DNA from: JABFXX01 sp036489755 | Lineage (GTDB): Bacteria; Myxococcota_A; Polyangia; Haliangiales; Haliangiaceae | Direction: 5' to 3' | Length of the DNA stretch: 64,000 nt | Assembly: GCA_036489755.1 (NCBI GenBank) | Contig: DASXFD010000093.1 | Span: forward strand, 62,001 to 126,000 | Shown here: one piece after another, positions 35,291 through 45,029 of the stretch | How positions within the stretch are numbered: position 1 is the stretch's first letter | Layout of the letters: the number at the start of each line of letters is the position of its first letter | The notes under the pieces: generated by a model | Seen by the model: only the letters and a program-made list of their open reading frames with translations | Told to the model about the DNA's origin: nothing | The model's database searches: none | Program-made: the position numbers and the translations under genes

Positions 35291-35332
35291 GAAGTCATCG
35301 TCGACGATTTGCGCCGTTCATCGCAAGACTAA

Positions 35333-36760
35333 TCAACGTCTGCCCGCTGGCGGCGGATTGTATCGTTCTGCGATCTGCGGACTGTCCGTCCCACCTGAGA
35401 CAAGCACCGTGCCGTCGCACAGTAACGTCGCTTGATGATTCATTCGCGGCACCGAGAGGTCGTCGGTGGCGACGACGTCGACCGATCCGTCGATCGGATC
35501 GAGCGAAGCGATAAACGCGGTCGACAGAGGTGTCGCACCCGAACCGGTCAACGCGCGACTGCCACCGATGATCAAGACACGTCCATCGGGCAGTGTCGTA
35601 GCGGTGAACCCGACGAGCCCCGCAGTCGCCGGGAGCGTGCCGACGGATACGAATCCGCTGTCGAGACTGAACAGCTCGAGCGTATCGACACCGTTGCCAC
35701 TCGCATCGACGCCGCCGATCACGAGCACGCTGCTATCGGGCATCACGATCGCTTGATGCTGCGAGCGCGGCACGACCATGTTCGCAGCGAACGTCGCAGA
35801 AAATCCCTGACTGAGCGGCTTGTACAACTCGGCCGCGGCGATCGGCGCGCCGCTGCCGTCGACGCCGCCGGCGATCAGCACGGGCGCACCTTCATCGGAG
35901 CCGAGCCGCGTCGCCGAATGATCGTAGCGCGCGTGGGCGAGCGCCGCGCGCAGCATGATCACCGACGCCGTGCCGTTCGCGATCGAGAGATCATCGACCT
36001 CGCTCGATGCCGAGCCGGCCTGCAGGCCGCCGATTACGATCACGTCGCCGCTCGACAGCGTCGTTGCCGTCAGGCCCGTGCGCCCGGTCACGGTGTCATC
36101 GATCTCGTCGACCCGGCGCGACTCTGGCTGATCGGGATCGATCAGCTCTATAAAGGTGGCGTCCGCGCCGGCTTCGTTGAGGCCGCCGATCAGCGCGATG
36201 CCGCTGTCGTCGAGCGCCGCCGCGACTGCGCCGGTCCGCGGCTCGACGCTGCCGATGACCGACAGCTCGCCCGACGTCGGATCGAAGCGCTCGACGTCGG
36301 TGATCGGCGTGCCGGTGCTCGGGTCGACGCCGCCGACGAGTAGCCCAGCGCCTTGCTGGTCGGCGATCGCCACGCCGCCCGTGCGGCCGTCCGGCATCAG
36401 CGTCGTGTCCCCGAAATTTACCGAGCGCGAGAAGAACAGGTGGGGCGCTTCGGCCGGCTGCGACGCCGTCGAGACGGCAAATTCGCAGGTGCGACCGTAC
36501 GCAACTTCGCTCGCGCCGACGCTCCCGGTCATGTGAACCACGAGGTCGTCGCCGAACGGCACGTTCGATAGCTCGACGGTATCGCCCGACATGAACGTCT
36601 CGGATTCGAGATCGATCGAGTCGCCGGCATGCGCGACCTCGAGCAGGAGCGTGTCGAGTGGAAACGCCGACGCGCTCGCATTAGTCGGCTGATCGATGAC
36701 CGGCGCGACGACGACCGAGCCGCTCGTACAACCGGCGAGCACCAGCGCGAGCGCCTTCAA
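35333..36760 (-). CDS. Kelch-like beta-propeller lipoprotein
   Basis: The 475-residue product starts at a TTG that overlaps the upstream stop (TTGA), with signal LKALALVLAGC. From about 150 it is a series of Kelch-type blades, each with a doublet of Gly and a following aromatic or Thr pattern (GVAIADQQGAGLLVGGVDPS, GIALIGGLNEAGADATFIEL, GAPVLIAGGVDGSGAPIAAA, SSVLVIGGVDASGNGVDTLE, GRVLIIGGSRALTG, GTVLVSGGTDSP). It is probably a surface-bound recognition propeller. It is coupled to the TPR/PEGA-like gene upstream. Confidence 0.85.
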   Translation of the reverse strand: MKALALVLAGCTSGSVVVAPVIDQPTNASASAFPLDTLLLEVAHAGDSIDLESETFMSGDTVELSNVPFGDDLVVHMTGSVGASEVAYGRTCEFAVSTASQPAEAPHLFFSRSVNFGDTTLMPDGRTGGVAIADQQGAGLLVGGVDPSTGTPITDVERFDPTSGELSVIGSVEPRTGAVAAALDDSGIALIGGLNEAGADATFIELIDPDQPESRRVDEIDDTVTGRTGLTATTLSSGDVIVIGGLQAGSASSEVDDLSIANGTASVIMLRAALAHARYDHSATRLGSDEGAPVLIAGGVDGSGAPIAAAELYKPLSQGFSATFAANMVVPRSQHQAIVMPDSSVLVIGGVDASGNGVDTLELFSLDSGFVSVGTLPATAGLVGFTATTLPDGRVLIIGGSRALTGSGATPLSTAFIASLDPIDGSVDVVATDDLSVPRMNHQATLLCDGTVLVSGGTDSPQIAERYNPPPAGRR

Positions 36761-37842
36761 AACTTGAACCCCGTCGGCTTCACCGTCCACGACGTGACGC
36801 CGCCTTCGCCCGCGATCGCAGCCGTGATCGGCACCGCGATCGCCGCGGCGATCACCGCGGCAGCCGCCGCCCACGTCCATCGCGATCGATACCAGTGTCG
36901 AGCAGCGACTTTCGGCGCGAGCATCGCGTCGACGAGCGGCGCGGCCGGCGCGAGATCGCCGTGCACCGCGACGCTCTCGCGATCGTGCTCGCGACCATCG
37001 ATGCCGATCGAGCGGACGAGTGCGACGTTGTCGCCGACCTCGACGGCGACGAACGACCGCGCACCGGCGACGCGCGCTTGCACGAGCAGCGAGGCGTCGT
37101 CGGGCCGCGCGTACGGCTTCGGCGTCGCGATCACGTGCGCGTCGAGCGACGTCAGGTCGAGCCGCGTCGCCCACGGCTCGTAGCTGCCGCACGTCACGCG
37201 CGCCCAGTGCGGGCCGGTGAGCCGCAACACCGGCCCTGCGACCGGTTCGCCATCGACGACCACGGTGCAGCCTTCCGGCGCGACGATCTCGAGCTTCGCC
37301 TGCGGATGTTTATGCAGGACTTCGTCCTGCACGCTGCCGAGCAGCTCGGCGACCTTCGGCGGATATTGATCGGGATCGAGCGTGCGCGTCGGATGCACCA
37401 CGGTCGCGGTCACGAGCTCGTCCCACGCGCCGGTCTCGTCGCCCTGCGCGACGCGCACGAGCCCGCGATAGAGGAACAGATCGGACAGCTGCGCGTTCGT
37501 GAGCCCCGCGGCGCCGGTCTTGTCGGCGAGGTCGCGCGCCTGATCGAGCGCGGCTTGTGCTTCCGTGAACTTGATCGCCTGATACGCGGCGATCCCGCGC
37601 TGCAAGAAGCTCGCGGTCTCGGCGACCGCCGGCGGCTGCGGCGACAGATCGATCATCGCCGCGCCGCGCGCCTTCGCGACGTCTGCGATCGCGCGCGCGC
37701 TTTCGCCCGGCGCCCACACGAGCACGACGTCGGACGCCGGTGCGGCGGCCGCGCGTGCCGCCCACGCGGCGACGATCACGAGGATGGCAGCGGCCCGCAG
37801 GACTCGAAGTTTCGACTTGATCCGGGCGAGGGTCAACCACAC
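36757..37842 (-). CDS. Exported TPR/PEGA-like protein with C-terminal membrane helix
   Basis: The product of about 361 residues has a signal sequence (LRVLRAAAILVIVAAWAARA-A). A TPR-like region follows at about 90-190 (FLQRGIAAYQAIKFTEAQAA, LSDLFLYRGLVRVAQGDETG). A PEGA-like segment comes next (KLEIVAPEGCTVVVDGEPVA), then a C-terminal membrane helix (AAAAVIAAAIAVPITAAIAG). The layout resembles myxobacterial proteins encoded beside PknB-like kinases. GTG at 37842 or TTG at 37836 could be the start. It is divergent from the kinase at 37879 and overlaps the Kelch lipoprotein. Confidence 0.78.
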   Translation of the reverse strand: MWLTLARIKSKLRVLRAAAILVIVAAWAARAAAAPASDVVLVWAPGESARAIADVAKARGAAMIDLSPQPPAVAETASFLQRGIAAYQAIKFTEAQAALDQARDLADKTGAAGLTNAQLSDLFLYRGLVRVAQGDETGAWDELVTATVVHPTRTLDPDQYPPKVAELLGSVQDEVLHKHPQAKLEIVAPEGCTVVVDGEPVAGPVLRLTGPHWARVTCGSYEPWATRLDLTSLDAHVIATPKPYARPDDASLLVQARVAGARSFVAVEVGDNVALVRSIGIDGREHDRESVAVHGDLAPAAPLVDAMLAPKVAARHWYRSRWTWAAAAAVIAAAIAVPITAAIAGEGGVTSWTVKPTGFKF

Positions 37843-37865
37843 GGCCAGCCTCGGGCCAGCCACGC

Positions 37866-37871
37866 TATACT
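37866..37871 (+). promoter_or_regulatory. -10 TATACT, leaderless-type
   Basis: TATACT lies seven bases before the kinase ATG at 37879, and no Shine-Dalgarno sequence is present. Confidence 0.6.
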
Positions 37872-37878
37872 GGCCGGG

Positions 37879-39400
<1,522 letters not shown>

Positions 39401-39429
<29 letters not shown>

Positions 39430-40717
39430 CCTCGGCGACCTCGGCGATCTGCGGCAGCGGGCCGATCTTGCCGGTGATGAGGCGCGCGCCGCGCTTGTAC
39501 GTGATCCACGACCACGCCCAGCTCCACATCACGAGCAGCCGGTTGCGAAACCCGACGAGGAAGTAGATGTGGACGACCCACCAGAGCAGCCACGCGACGA
39601 AGCCGTGCAGCGCGACGTGCTTCGTCGCGATCACCGCCTCGGCGCGGCCGATCGTCGCCAGGTTGCCCTTGTCGTGATAGCGAAACGCCGGCCGCTCGGC
39701 GCGCCCGCCCGCGACCTGCCGCGCGATGATCTTCGCGACGTGTCGGCCGCCCTGGATCGCACCTTGCGCGACGCCCGGGACCTCGGTGCCGTCGGAGATC
39801 ATCTTCGCGGCGTCGCCGATCGCGAACACCTCGGGATGGCCGGCGACCGATAGATCCGGCTCGACGACCGCGCGGCCGGTGCGGTGATCGATCGGCGCGC
39901 CGAGCTTGGCGGCGAGCGGCGAGGCTTTCACGCCGGCCGCCCACACGACGGTGCGCGCCGCGACGCGCTGCGTGCCGGCAGCGCTCTTGATCGAGACGCC
40001 GCGCGGATCGATCTCGGTGACCATCGCGTCGAGCCGCACGTCGACGTGGCGCCGCTCGAGCGCGCGCTTGGCCGCCGCCGACAGCTTGGGCGGATACGCG
40101 AGCAGCACGCGATCCTTGCCCTCGCACAACACGACGCGCACCGACGTCGGATCGATCGATCGAAAATCTTTGGCCAGCGTGCGGAGGCCGATCTCCCCGA
40201 ACGCCCCGGCGAGCTCGACGCCGGTCGGACCACCGCCCACGACCACGAACGTCAGCCACTCGCGCTGCTTGGCCGGGTCGGTCTCGCGCTCGGCCGCTTC
40301 GTACGCGATGTAGACGCGCCGGCGGATCTCGAGCGCGTCGTCGATCGACTTCATGCCGGGCGCGAGCGGCTCCCACGCGTCGTGGCCGAAGTACGCATCG
40401 GTCGAGCCGGTCGCGACCACGAGATAGTCGTAATGCAGCTCGCCGTCGTCGAGCGTTACCGTGTGCTTCGCGACGTCGATGTCGACGACCTCGGCGAGCA
40501 GCACGCGGGCGTTGCGCTGGCTCGCGAGCGCGACGCGGATCGGGTACGCGATGTCGCTCGCGTTGAGCGCGCCGGTCGCGACCTGGTACAGGAGCGGCTG
40601 GAACAGGTGGTAGTTGCGGCGGTCGAGGACCGTGACCTGGACCGGCACGTGCGCGAGCCGGCGCGCGGTTTCGAGCCCGCCGAACCCCGCGCCGATGACC
40701 ACCACATGAGGCTGCAT
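39401..40717 (-). CDS. ndh: Type II NADH dehydrogenase
   Basis: This 438-residue flavoprotein has an N-terminal FAD site (VVVIGAGFGGLETARRL), the family segment DRRNYHLFQPLLYQVATGAL, a second dinucleotide fold for NADH (FVVVGGGPTGVELAGAFGEI) and a C-terminal FAD motif (HPEVFAIGDAA). The last third has an aromatic amphipathic stretch (WLLWWVVHIYFLVGFRNRLL) that holds it on the inner membrane. It passes electrons from NADH to quinone without pumping protons. It is convergent with the kinase, overlapping 29 bp. Confidence 0.93.
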
Positions 40718-40773
40718 CTCCCACCTTGGATGCTACAGCCATGCCGTGAGTTCCGAACTGCCTCGCGCTGTTC

Positions 40774-40779
40774 TATGAT
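40774..40779 (+). promoter_or_regulatory. -10 TATGAT, leaderless-type
   Basis: TATGAT lies eight bases before the GTG at 40788, with no ribosome-binding site. Confidence 0.55.
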
Positions 40780-40787
40780 CGCGCGCA

Positions 40788-42293
40788 GTGGGTTCGGCCG
40801 TCGGTCAGAGGCCCGAGGCGGTCCGCCTGGGCTCGTACGAGATCCTGCGCCAGTTGGCGCGGGGTGGCATGGCCGAGCTATTCCTCGCGCGCTCGATCGG
40901 ACCCGAGAGCTTCGAGAAGCTCGTCGTCCTCAAGAAGATCCTGCCGAGATTCGCCGACAACGCGAAGTTCGTGCGGCTGTTCCTCGACGAAGCGCGCCTC
41001 GCAGCGGCGCTCGATCACCCGCACATCGCGCACGTCTACGACCTCGGCAAGCTCGAGACCTCGTACTTCTTCACGATGGAGTACATCCACGGGCAGGATC
41101 TCCACGCCATCGTGAAACGCACGGCGCGCGCCGGCAAGCGCATCGCGATTGCCCACGCCGTGCAGATCGCGCACGCCGTGGCGTCGGCGCTGCATTACGC
41201 GCACGAGCGCCGCGCTCCGGACGGCTCGCTGCTCGGCATCGTGCATCGCGACGTGTCGCCGTCGAACGTGCTGATCTCGTACGACGGCTCGATCAAGCTC
41301 GTCGATTTCGGCGTCGCGAAGGCCGCGACGAGCACCGTCAAGACGCGCACCGGCACGCTCAAAGGCAAGATCTCGTACATGTCGCCCGAGCAGGCGAAGG
41401 GCTCGCCGATCGATCGGCGCAGCGACGTGTTCGCGCTCGGCACCGTGTTGTGGGAGCTCGTCACGTCGCAGCGGCTGTTCAAGGCGGAAAACGATCTCGC
41501 GACGATCCAGCGCATCATCAACTCGGAGACCACGCCGCCGAGGGACCTGCGCCCCGATTGCCCGCCCGAGCTCGAGACGATCATCTTGAAGGCGCTCGCG
41601 GTCGACGTCGGCGAGCGCTATCAGACGTGCGAAGAGCTGCAGCTCGATCTCGAAGAGCTCGCCCGCGAGCACAAGCTCGTGCAGTCGACCGTCGCGCTGC
41701 GCACGCTGCTGCGCGAGCTGTTCGCCGACGAGCTCGCCGCATGGCAGGCCGCGCAAGCCTCGGGGCAAACGCTCACCGAGCACATCGCGGCCGTTCCCGC
41801 GAGCCTCGTCGGCACGCCCGCGAGCGATGCCGAGCCGTCGTTCGTCGACGACGACGAGCTCGACGACGCCGACCTCGTCGACGAGCTCGAAGGCGACGAT
41901 ACCGGCGCGCAGCCGCCGATCCACGGCGTCTTCGACGCGGCACCGCCGCCGCCGCCGCCCGACACCGCTCCGTTCGCGATGCCGGCCGAGCGGCCGCGAA
42001 TTCCGACCGGGCCCGCGCGCGCCGTGACCGCGTATCCCGATCCGAGCGCGTTCCCGATCGCGCCGCGCGAGTGGCGCTCGACCGGCCCGAAAGGCAAGGA
42101 CGAGCAGCGCATCAAGCGCGTGATCCTCGGCGGGCTCGCGCTGGTCGCGGTGCTCGCGCTGCTCGCGCTCGCGTTCGGCGGTCACGAGCCTGAGCCAGCG
42201 CCGGCACCCGATGTGGCGCCCGCGACGCAGCCGCAGCCGCCCGCCAACAGCGGCGACGTGATCCAGATGACGCCGCAGCCGGCGAAGAAGTAG
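40788..42293 (+). CDS. Ser/Thr protein kinase with single C-terminal membrane helix
   Basis: The 501-residue kinase carries LARGGMAELFLA, catalytic Lys in LVVLKKIL, HRDVSPSNVLI, DFGVAKAATST and GKISYMSPEQAKG. The kinase domain covers about 15-285. A long acidic and Pro-rich linker (DDDELDDADLVDELEGDD) follows, then a membrane helix at about 447-467 and a short Pro-rich outer tail. The layout is that of myxobacterial Pkn proteins. The start is GTG, behind a leaderless-type -10. Targets are unknown. Confidence 0.94.
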   Translation: MGSAVGQRPEAVRLGSYEILRQLARGGMAELFLARSIGPESFEKLVVLKKILPRFADNAKFVRLFLDEARLAAALDHPHIAHVYDLGKLETSYFFTMEYIHGQDLHAIVKRTARAGKRIAIAHAVQIAHAVASALHYAHERRAPDGSLLGIVHRDVSPSNVLISYDGSIKLVDFGVAKAATSTVKTRTGTLKGKISYMSPEQAKGSPIDRRSDVFALGTVLWELVTSQRLFKAENDLATIQRIINSETTPPRDLRPDCPPELETIILKALAVDVGERYQTCEELQLDLEELAREHKLVQSTVALRTLLRELFADELAAWQAAQASGQTLTEHIAAVPASLVGTPASDAEPSFVDDDELDDADLVDELEGDDTGAQPPIHGVFDAAPPPPPPDTAPFAMPAERPRIPTGPARAVTAYPDPSAFPIAPREWRSTGPKGKDEQRIKRVILGGLALVAVLALLALAFGGHEPEPAPAPDVAPATQPQPPANSGDVIQMTPQPAKK

Positions 42294-42299
42294 CTGGCG

Positions 42300-42626
42300 A
42301 TGCTGCGCCACGTCTGCGTCGCGCTGGTGACGTCGACGGCGCCCGGCGCCTGCTCGTTCGTCGGCGTGCGAGGTCCAGACACCGGACGTCCGGGCTGCAC
42401 CGACGACTATGGGCTCGTCGCGCTCGACAGCGTCGGCGCCGGCGTGTCCGCCGTGTTGACGACCGTCGCGGTCGCCGATCTCGTCTCCGTCAAACCCGAT
42501 GACCCCACGTCGAGAGCGATACTCACGCCTGTCTCGATTCTCCTCGGCGCGTTGAGCCTGCTCTATATCGCTTCGGACACCTACGGAATCGTGCTCGTGA
42601 ACCGATGCCGAGCGAGTCGTCGCTGA
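42300..42626 (+). CDS. Small membrane/lipoprotein-like protein
   Basis: The 108-residue product has an N-terminal hydrophobic stretch with a Cys (HVCVALVTSTAPGACSFVGV) that could be a weak lipobox. A mid helix (GLVALDSVGAGVSAVLTTVAVADLV) and a C-terminal helix (ILTPVSILLGALSLLYIASDTYG) follow. Such helical pairs occur in small myxobacterial envelope proteins of unknown role. It follows the kinase by 6 bp and may be co-transcribed. Confidence 0.55.
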   Translation: MLRHVCVALVTSTAPGACSFVGVRGPDTGRPGCTDDYGLVALDSVGAGVSAVLTTVAVADLVSVKPDDPTSRAILTPVSILLGALSLLYIASDTYGIVLVNRCRASRR

Positions 42627-42653
42627 TCGTCACAAGCGAGACGCGCCGGCCGT

Positions 42654-43175
42654 TCAGCGCATTGACAGGCTTGCGCGAAGGCTCGCGCGGCGTGCGCCGA
42701 GCGCGGCATCATGGGTCGAGAGCAGCGCGTCGAGTGCAGCGATCACACGGTCGCGATCGATCGTTTCGGAGGTCGCGAGCAGCTGCCTGCAGTCGTCGAG
42801 GTCGGTTTCGCTGAGTCGCCCGACTTTCAGCAGCAGAAATAGCGTCGCGTTCGGGCGATGGATCGTCGCGCGCGAGCCGCGGTGAAGCACGACCAGCTGG
42901 TCGCGCCAGTCGGGAATTCGCCGCACGAAGAAGTCGGCTGCCGAGTTGACCGCTTCGACGGGAAGGCCGACCTCGAGGGCGAAGTCCATCACCGCGAGGC
43001 GCTCGGATTGCGTGCCGGCAAGCCCGATGAGATCGATGTCGGCGGTCGTCCGGGCCGGCGAGAACCACGCGACCGCTGCCGCCGCGCCCATCAGGACCCA
43101 GTCGCCATCGAGCTGCTCGCCGGCCCGTTCGACGAGCGCCTCGATGCGAGCCCGATCGAAGGTGGGAACGGCCAC
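42654..43175 (-). CDS. Nucleotidyltransferase-fold protein (DUF6036/AbiEii-like)
   Basis: The 173-residue protein has a minimal nucleotidyltransferase signature: GDWVLMGAAAAVAWFSPART, then TADIDLIGL with the two acidic residues of the metal site. A helical C-terminal part with FFVRRIPDWRDQLVVLHRGS follows. Similar proteins act as NTase toxins or as stand-alone transferases in type IV toxin-antitoxin systems (AbiEii). No cognate AbiEi-type partner is visible, but the gene shares a bidirectional promoter with the small protein at 43193. The start is GTG. Confidence 0.75.
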   Translation of the reverse strand: MAVPTFDRARIEALVERAGEQLDGDWVLMGAAAAVAWFSPARTTADIDLIGLAGTQSERLAVMDFALEVGLPVEAVNSAADFFVRRIPDWRDQLVVLHRGSRATIHRPNATLFLLLKVGRLSETDLDDCRQLLATSETIDRDRVIAALDALLSTHDAALGARRASLRASLSMR

Positions 43176-43179
43176 ATGC

Positions 43180-43187
43180 TAACGTTA
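43180..43187. promoter_or_regulatory. Palindromic bidirectional -10 element, TAACGTTA
   Basis: CTAACGTTAG is a perfect palindrome. Read rightward, TAACGT (43180-43185) ends seven bases before the ATG at 43193. Read leftward, TAACGT (43187-43182) ends six bases before the GTG at 43175. The two start codons are 18 bp apart, the start-site spacing reported for symmetric bidirectional promoters. Both transcripts would be leaderless, although the rightward gene also has AGGAG right before its ATG. Confidence 0.6.
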
Positions 43188-43192
43188 GGAGA

Positions 43193-43504
43193 ATGGTCGA
43201 TGCGTGGCAAATCCTGCGCGACGCCGGCGTCCCGATCGTCGGGCCGATCACAGGCATCCGGCCTGCGCGCGAGGATGTTGTCGCGAGCACGCGGGTCGCA
43301 GTCGCGGACGCCACGGGCCGAGATGCCGACGCACTCGCCGCGTGGGTCCTCGCATGGCACGCACACTGGCCGCGCTCGTTCGCGGCGTCGTTTCCGGACG
43401 ACGGCGATGCGATCGCCGGATGGGCGACGAGCTGCGTGACCGACGCGAATCGCTATCTCAAGCTGAGACGGATCGCGATCGAGAATCTCGCGACGATTCT
43501 CTGA
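43193..43504 (+). CDS. Hypothetical small protein, divergent partner of the nucleotidyltransferase
   Basis: The 103-residue protein is helical and Trp/Ala-rich (VDAWQILRDAGVPIVGPITG, DADALAAWVLAWHAHWPRSF, WATSCVTDANRYLKLRRIAI). It has no signal peptide and no motif I recognise. A purine-rich AGGAGA precedes the ATG. Sharing one promoter element with the nucleotidyltransferase suggests a functional link, possibly toxin-antitoxin-like, but nothing in the sequence proves it. Confidence 0.6.
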   Translation: MVDAWQILRDAGVPIVGPITGIRPAREDVVASTRVAVADATGRDADALAAWVLAWHAHWPRSFAASFPDDGDAIAGWATSCVTDANRYLKLRRIAIENLATIL

Positions 43505-43510
43505 CCGCGA

Positions 43511-43942
43511 TCACCGTTCCATGTAGACCTCGGTCAGGGTCGCGTGCTCGTCAGCGACGGCGACGTAGTCGACCGCAGGTTGCTCGCGCACGATGCGAAA
43601 CCCGAGACGCTCGAAGACGAGCACGTTGCCGGTCTCGCGGATCGTGTAGAGCGAAGCGCGCCCGTCGATCGCGTCGAGCAGCTGGCGCGCCACGCCGCGG
43701 CGGCGATGATCGGTATGCACGAATAAGCCGACGACGTGCCCGTTATCGTGCGCGAGCGTTCCGACGAGCGAGTCGTCTGCATCGATCGCGACGAGGCGCC
43801 GCAACCGGCGCCGATCCGCCGCCCGCGCGATCATGCCAGCGCTCGGCCGATACGTCGCACGCAGCGTCGCGATCGCCGACTCGGCAACGCGCGCGATCGC
43901 CGGCTCGTCGGCGGGCTGCGCGTCGCGGACGCGGAACGTCAC
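43511..43942 (-). CDS. GNAT-family N-acetyltransferase
   Basis: The 143-residue protein has the GNAT acetyl-CoA site (GHVVGLFVHTDHRRRGVARQLL, with the R/Q-x-x-G-x-G/A pattern) and a C-terminal motif near VLVFERLGFRIVREQ. It would acetylate a small molecule or protein. The GTG start overlaps the stop of the KAS-III gene upstream (GTGA), so the two are co-expressed. The substrate is unknown. Confidence 0.85.
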   Translation of the reverse strand: MTFRVRDAQPADEPAIARVAESAIATLRATYRPSAGMIARAADRRRLRRLVAIDADDSLVGTLAHDNGHVVGLFVHTDHRRRGVARQLLDAIDGRASLYTIRETGNVLVFERLGFRIVREQPAVDYVAVADEHATLTEVYMER

Positions 43943-44994
43943 AGCGTGAAGATCGCGGCGCCCCACGTGAAGCCGGAGCCGAACACCGACGACAGGATCC
44001 GGTCGCCGCGCTTCACGCGGCCCTGCGAGCGCCAGTAGTCGATCGTCAGCGGCACCGTCGCCGCCGTCGTGTTGCCGAACACGTCGATCGTGTTGAGCAC
44101 CTTGTTGTCCGGAATCTTCGCGACCTCGACGACCTTCTCGTTGATCCGGAGGTTCGCCTGGTGCGGCACGAACCACTGGATGTCTTCCCAGGCGAGCCCG
44201 GTCTTCGCGAGCGCGGCCTGCGTGCACGTCACCATGCCGCGCACGGCATTCAAGAACACGCGCTTGCCGTCCATCTTCGGATAGATGTTCTGGTTCTGCG
44301 CCGAGTCGCGCGCGTCGTAGTCGACGTACGGCAGCTTGTGGATCTCGAAGATCTTGAGATAGAGGTCCATCGCGCCGGTGCCGTCGGCATGTGCGGACGT
44401 GTAGATCACGCCGGCTTTCGGATCGTCGGTCTCCTGCGGCCCGAGCACCATCGCGCCCGCGCCGTCGCCGAACAGGACCGTGACGTCGCGGCCGCGCGTC
44501 GTGTACTCGAGCGAGTGGCTGTGGAGCTCGGCGCCGACGAGCAGGATGCGCCGGTACATGCCGGTGCGGATGAACGCGTCGGTCATCTGCAGGCCGTAGA
44601 CGAACGCGGAGCACTGCTGGCGAATGTCGAAGCACGCGCAGTTGCGCTCGGCGATGCCGAGCTTCTTCTGCAGCATGACGGCGGTGCCCGGAAAATGAAA
44701 ATCAGGCGACAGCGTGCCGAGGATGATGCAGTCGATGTCTTTCGGTTCGAGGCCGGCGTCGGCGATCGCGCGCTGCGACGCCCACAACGCGAGATCGCTG
44801 GTCGCGACGCTCGCGTCGTTCGGCACGTAGCGGCGCTCGCGAATGCCGGTGCGCTGCTGGATCCATGCGTCGCTCGTCTCGGTCTGGAGGGTGTCTCGCC
44901 GGACGTGCTTGGCGTCGAGGTACGACAGCTCCTCGTTCGTCACCACGCGCTCGGGCACGTAGCTGCCGAGCCCGAGGATCTTCGTCCGAATCAT
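43939..44994 (-). CDS. 3-oxoacyl-ACP synthase III-like (KAS III/FabH family)
   Basis: The 351-residue thiolase-fold enzyme has the catalytic triad in family context: Cys in FDIRQQCSAFVYGL, His in VPHQANLRINEKV and Asn in VFGNTTAATVPL. It also has the C-terminal SSVFGSGFTWGAAIFTL. KAS III condenses acetyl-CoA or longer acyl-CoA with malonyl-ACP to begin fatty-acid chains. There is no neighbouring fab cluster, so it may instead serve a dedicated lipid or secondary route. Confidence 0.88.
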   Translation of the reverse strand: MIRTKILGLGSYVPERVVTNEELSYLDAKHVRRDTLQTETSDAWIQQRTGIRERRYVPNDASVATSDLALWASQRAIADAGLEPKDIDCIILGTLSPDFHFPGTAVMLQKKLGIAERNCACFDIRQQCSAFVYGLQMTDAFIRTGMYRRILLVGAELHSHSLEYTTRGRDVTVLFGDGAGAMVLGPQETDDPKAGVIYTSAHADGTGAMDLYLKIFEIHKLPYVDYDARDSAQNQNIYPKMDGKRVFLNAVRGMVTCTQAALAKTGLAWEDIQWFVPHQANLRINEKVVEVAKIPDNKVLNTIDVFGNTTAATVPLTIDYWRSQGRVKRGDRILSSVFGSGFTWGAAIFTL

Positions 44995-45029
44995 TTACTG
45001 GGCTTAGCACATGTAGCAGCCTACGCGCG

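Noticed and set aside
42654..43504. Confident toxin-antitoxin call for the nucleotidyltransferase pair
   Set aside because: The partner has no antitoxin motif and no toxicity can be read from sequence. Only the shared promoter supports a link.
43511..44994. KAS III plus GNAT as part of a natural product cluster
   Set aside because: No polyketide synthase, NRPS, ACP or tailoring genes lie nearby, so I do not call a biosynthetic cluster.
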